This document shows, one piece after another, positions 62,918 through 64,000 of a DNA stretch of 64,000 nt. The stretch is from Streptomyces rubiginosohelvolus (lineage in GTDB: Bacteria; Actinomycetota; Actinomycetes; Streptomycetales; Streptomycetaceae). Within the stretch, counting starts at the first letter, position 1. Every line of letters begins with the position of its first letter. The translations under genes and the position numbers were made by a program. The stretch covers positions 310,001 through 374,000 of the forward strand of contig NZ_BMTW01000001.1 in assembly GCF_014649875.1 (NCBI RefSeq), in the 5' to 3' direction. The notes below the pieces were generated by a model. It was not told the origin of the DNA. It was given only the letters and a program-made list of their open reading frames with translations, and did no database searches.

Positions 62918-64000
62918 TCAGGAAGCGTGAATTTTCAGCCCCTCGGTCACCTCGGCGAAGATCGCATCCCCGTCCTTCGCCGCCTCCCCCTTCGCGGGCG
63001 TCCTCACCCGCACATGCCAGTAGGGGTCGCTCTTCTTCTCGCCGGGGATCAGCAGCTCCCGGAAGCGCAGGCGCACCGGATCGTCGTCGGACGAGGCGTA
63101 GGGGATGTACTCGGTGGTCATCTCGATCGCCTTGCGCCCCTGGTGGGTGGTGTCCTTGTACGTGACGGAGGCCTCCTCCATCTGGGTGCCGCTCGTCCCG
63201 CCCTTCTCGTAGTACGCCTTGCGGGCCTCCGGGTCGGCGCCCGGGTTGTCGTCCATGGAGTCGGCGTCGCTCTTCGGGGCGCGGTGCCAGAAGTCGATCT
63301 CGAAGACACCGCTGGGGTCGGCGTACCAGACCAGTTCGCCGTCGTCGTCCTGGACCCGCTTGTACTCCTCGGGCACCGCCACGTCCGCCGACAGGACCTC
63401 GTTCTCGGGCCGGATCTGCCAGTTCTCCGGCGGTCCGTCGCCCGCGAACGGGTTCAGCAGCACCAGCACGAGCGCGACCACCACCGCCAGCGCCCCGCCG
63501 CCGAGGGCGAACTGGGCGGCCCGGTTGCGGTGCAGCACCGGCGGCACCCACTTGCTGCCGCCGCCGCTGCCCGTGGCGAACGCGCCGTACGGGGAGGTCG
63601 CCGGGGCCGGGGCCGGAACGGCCAGTTGCTGGAGCGTCCGGCGGACCTCGGCGGCCGGCGGGCGCGCGGCGGGGTCCTTGCGGAGCAACTGCATGACGAG
63701 CGTGCCGAACGCGCCGGTGCCCCGGGCGGGCGTCTGCGGTTCGGCGGACAGCACGGCCTGGAGGGTGGCCGGGGTGTGCGAACGGCGGTACGGGGACATC
63801 CCCTCGACCGCCGCGTACAGCACGACGCCCAGCGACCACAGGTCCGACTCCGGTCCGGGGCGCTGTCCGAGGACCCGCTCCGGCGCGATGTACTCCGGTG
63901 AGCCGATGAACGCGCCGGTCTCGGTGAGCCGCTGCTCGCCCTCGATCTGCGCGATCCCGAAGTCCGTGAGGACGACCCGGTCGCCGGTGCCGAGCATGAC
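62918..64000 (-). CDS. Ser/Thr protein kinase, C-terminal 360 residues (cut by window end)
   Basis: Eukaryotic-like kinase (PknB group) whose N-lobe and catalytic loop lie beyond the window. Visible: the DFG motif in RVVLTDFGIAQIEG, the activation segment TETGAFIGSPEYIAPERVLG, and DLWSLGVVLYAAVEG. After the kinase domain and a short Ala/Pro linker a membrane helix follows (GGGALAVVVALVLVLLNPF), then an outer domain of about 170 residues (NWQIRPENEVLSADVAVPEEYKRV in character) with no PASTA repeats. The outer domain has the same general pattern as the C-terminal domain of the protein at 5963-6976. It probably senses an envelope signal. Confidence 0.95.
   Translation of the reverse strand, partial: VMLGTGDRVVLTDFGIAQIEGEQRLTETGAFIGSPEYIAPERVLGQRPGPESDLWSLGVVLYAAVEGMSPYRRSHTPATLQAVLSAEPQTPARGTGAFGTLVMQLLRKDPAARPPAAEVRRTLQQLAVPAPAPATSPYGAFATGSGGGSKWVPPVLHRNRAAQFALGGGALAVVVALVLVLLNPFAGDGPPENWQIRPENEVLSADVAVPEEYKRVQDDDGELVWYADPSGVFEIDFWHRAPKSDADSMDDNPGADPEARKAYYEKGGTSGTQMEEASVTYKDTTHQGRKAIEMTTEYIPYASSDDDPVRLRFRELLIPGEKKSDPYWHVRVRTPAKGEAAKDGDAIFAEVTEGLKIHAS

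Overview
The window reads as a chromosomal core segment of a Streptomyces (or very close actinomycete). Base composition is strongly GC-rich, GTG and TTG starts are common, and long antisense ORFs shadow nearly every gene, as expected from third-position GC bias. The gene set is typical of the genus: DUF3017 next to folD, an XRE/DUF2690 regulator, a PerM-like DUF6350 protein, two LASHR/AAHR-type NlpC/P60 hydrolases, a c-di-AMP riboswitch and an LAxTG surface protein. From memory, unverified here, the order trpS - mdh - folD - purHN - sucCD - pcrA - guaA matches the conserved chromosome core of S. coelicolor. I saw no tRNA, rRNA, CRISPR array, IS element or prophage.

Layout. 1-5.9 kb: partial trpS, ornithine aminotransferase, a YgiB/YgiC-like lipoprotein and ATP-grasp pair, and a MocR regulator divergent from an AhpD-like protein. 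5.9-9.3 kb: a translationally coupled three-gene operon in which a membrane protein and a small protein share a VHIG...GDHN motif; this is the most novel-looking locus. 9.4-18.8 kb: mdh, the DUF2690 regulator, DUF3017-folD, an RDD membrane protein, DUF2079 and purN-purH. 19-25.3 kb: membrane proteins, a HTH/sigma-like protein and sucC-sucD. 25.6-36.9 kb: two repetitive secreted proteins, then a MoxR ATPase / DUF5682 / VWA operon divergent from SWIM-zinc-finger and DUF5691 genes, resembling the yehLMPQ system of enterobacteria.

37-46.6 kb: a B12-binding mutase subunit, a lipase, an M23 peptidase with a long Tyr/Gly-rich region, pcrA, and two paralogous NlpC/P60 hydrolases, only one with a c-di-AMP riboswitch. 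46.6-50.9 kb: a PspC-type two-component system divergent from a PspC protein, with a palindrome and a tandem repeat between them, and a DoxX protein. 51-54.7 kb: a TIG-like membrane protein, a class II aldolase, a methyltransferase and a Uma2 nuclease-fold protein. 54.7-57.0 kb: guaA and chorismate mutase, the latter behind an apparently leaderless Phe/Tyr leader peptide and attenuator. 57.3-64 kb: an LAxTG surface protein, a GMC oxidoreductase, a succinate-semialdehyde dehydrogenase and the C-terminal part of a Ser/Thr kinase cut by the window end.

The genes mostly serve central metabolism (TCA, purine, folate, aromatic amino acids) and cell-envelope remodelling. Two probable multi-protein stress or signalling loci, the GDHN operon and the MoxR/VWA/SWIM cluster, lie between them. 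Many intergenic regions hold near-perfect hairpins that fit factor-independent terminators, and these support the gene boundaries given.
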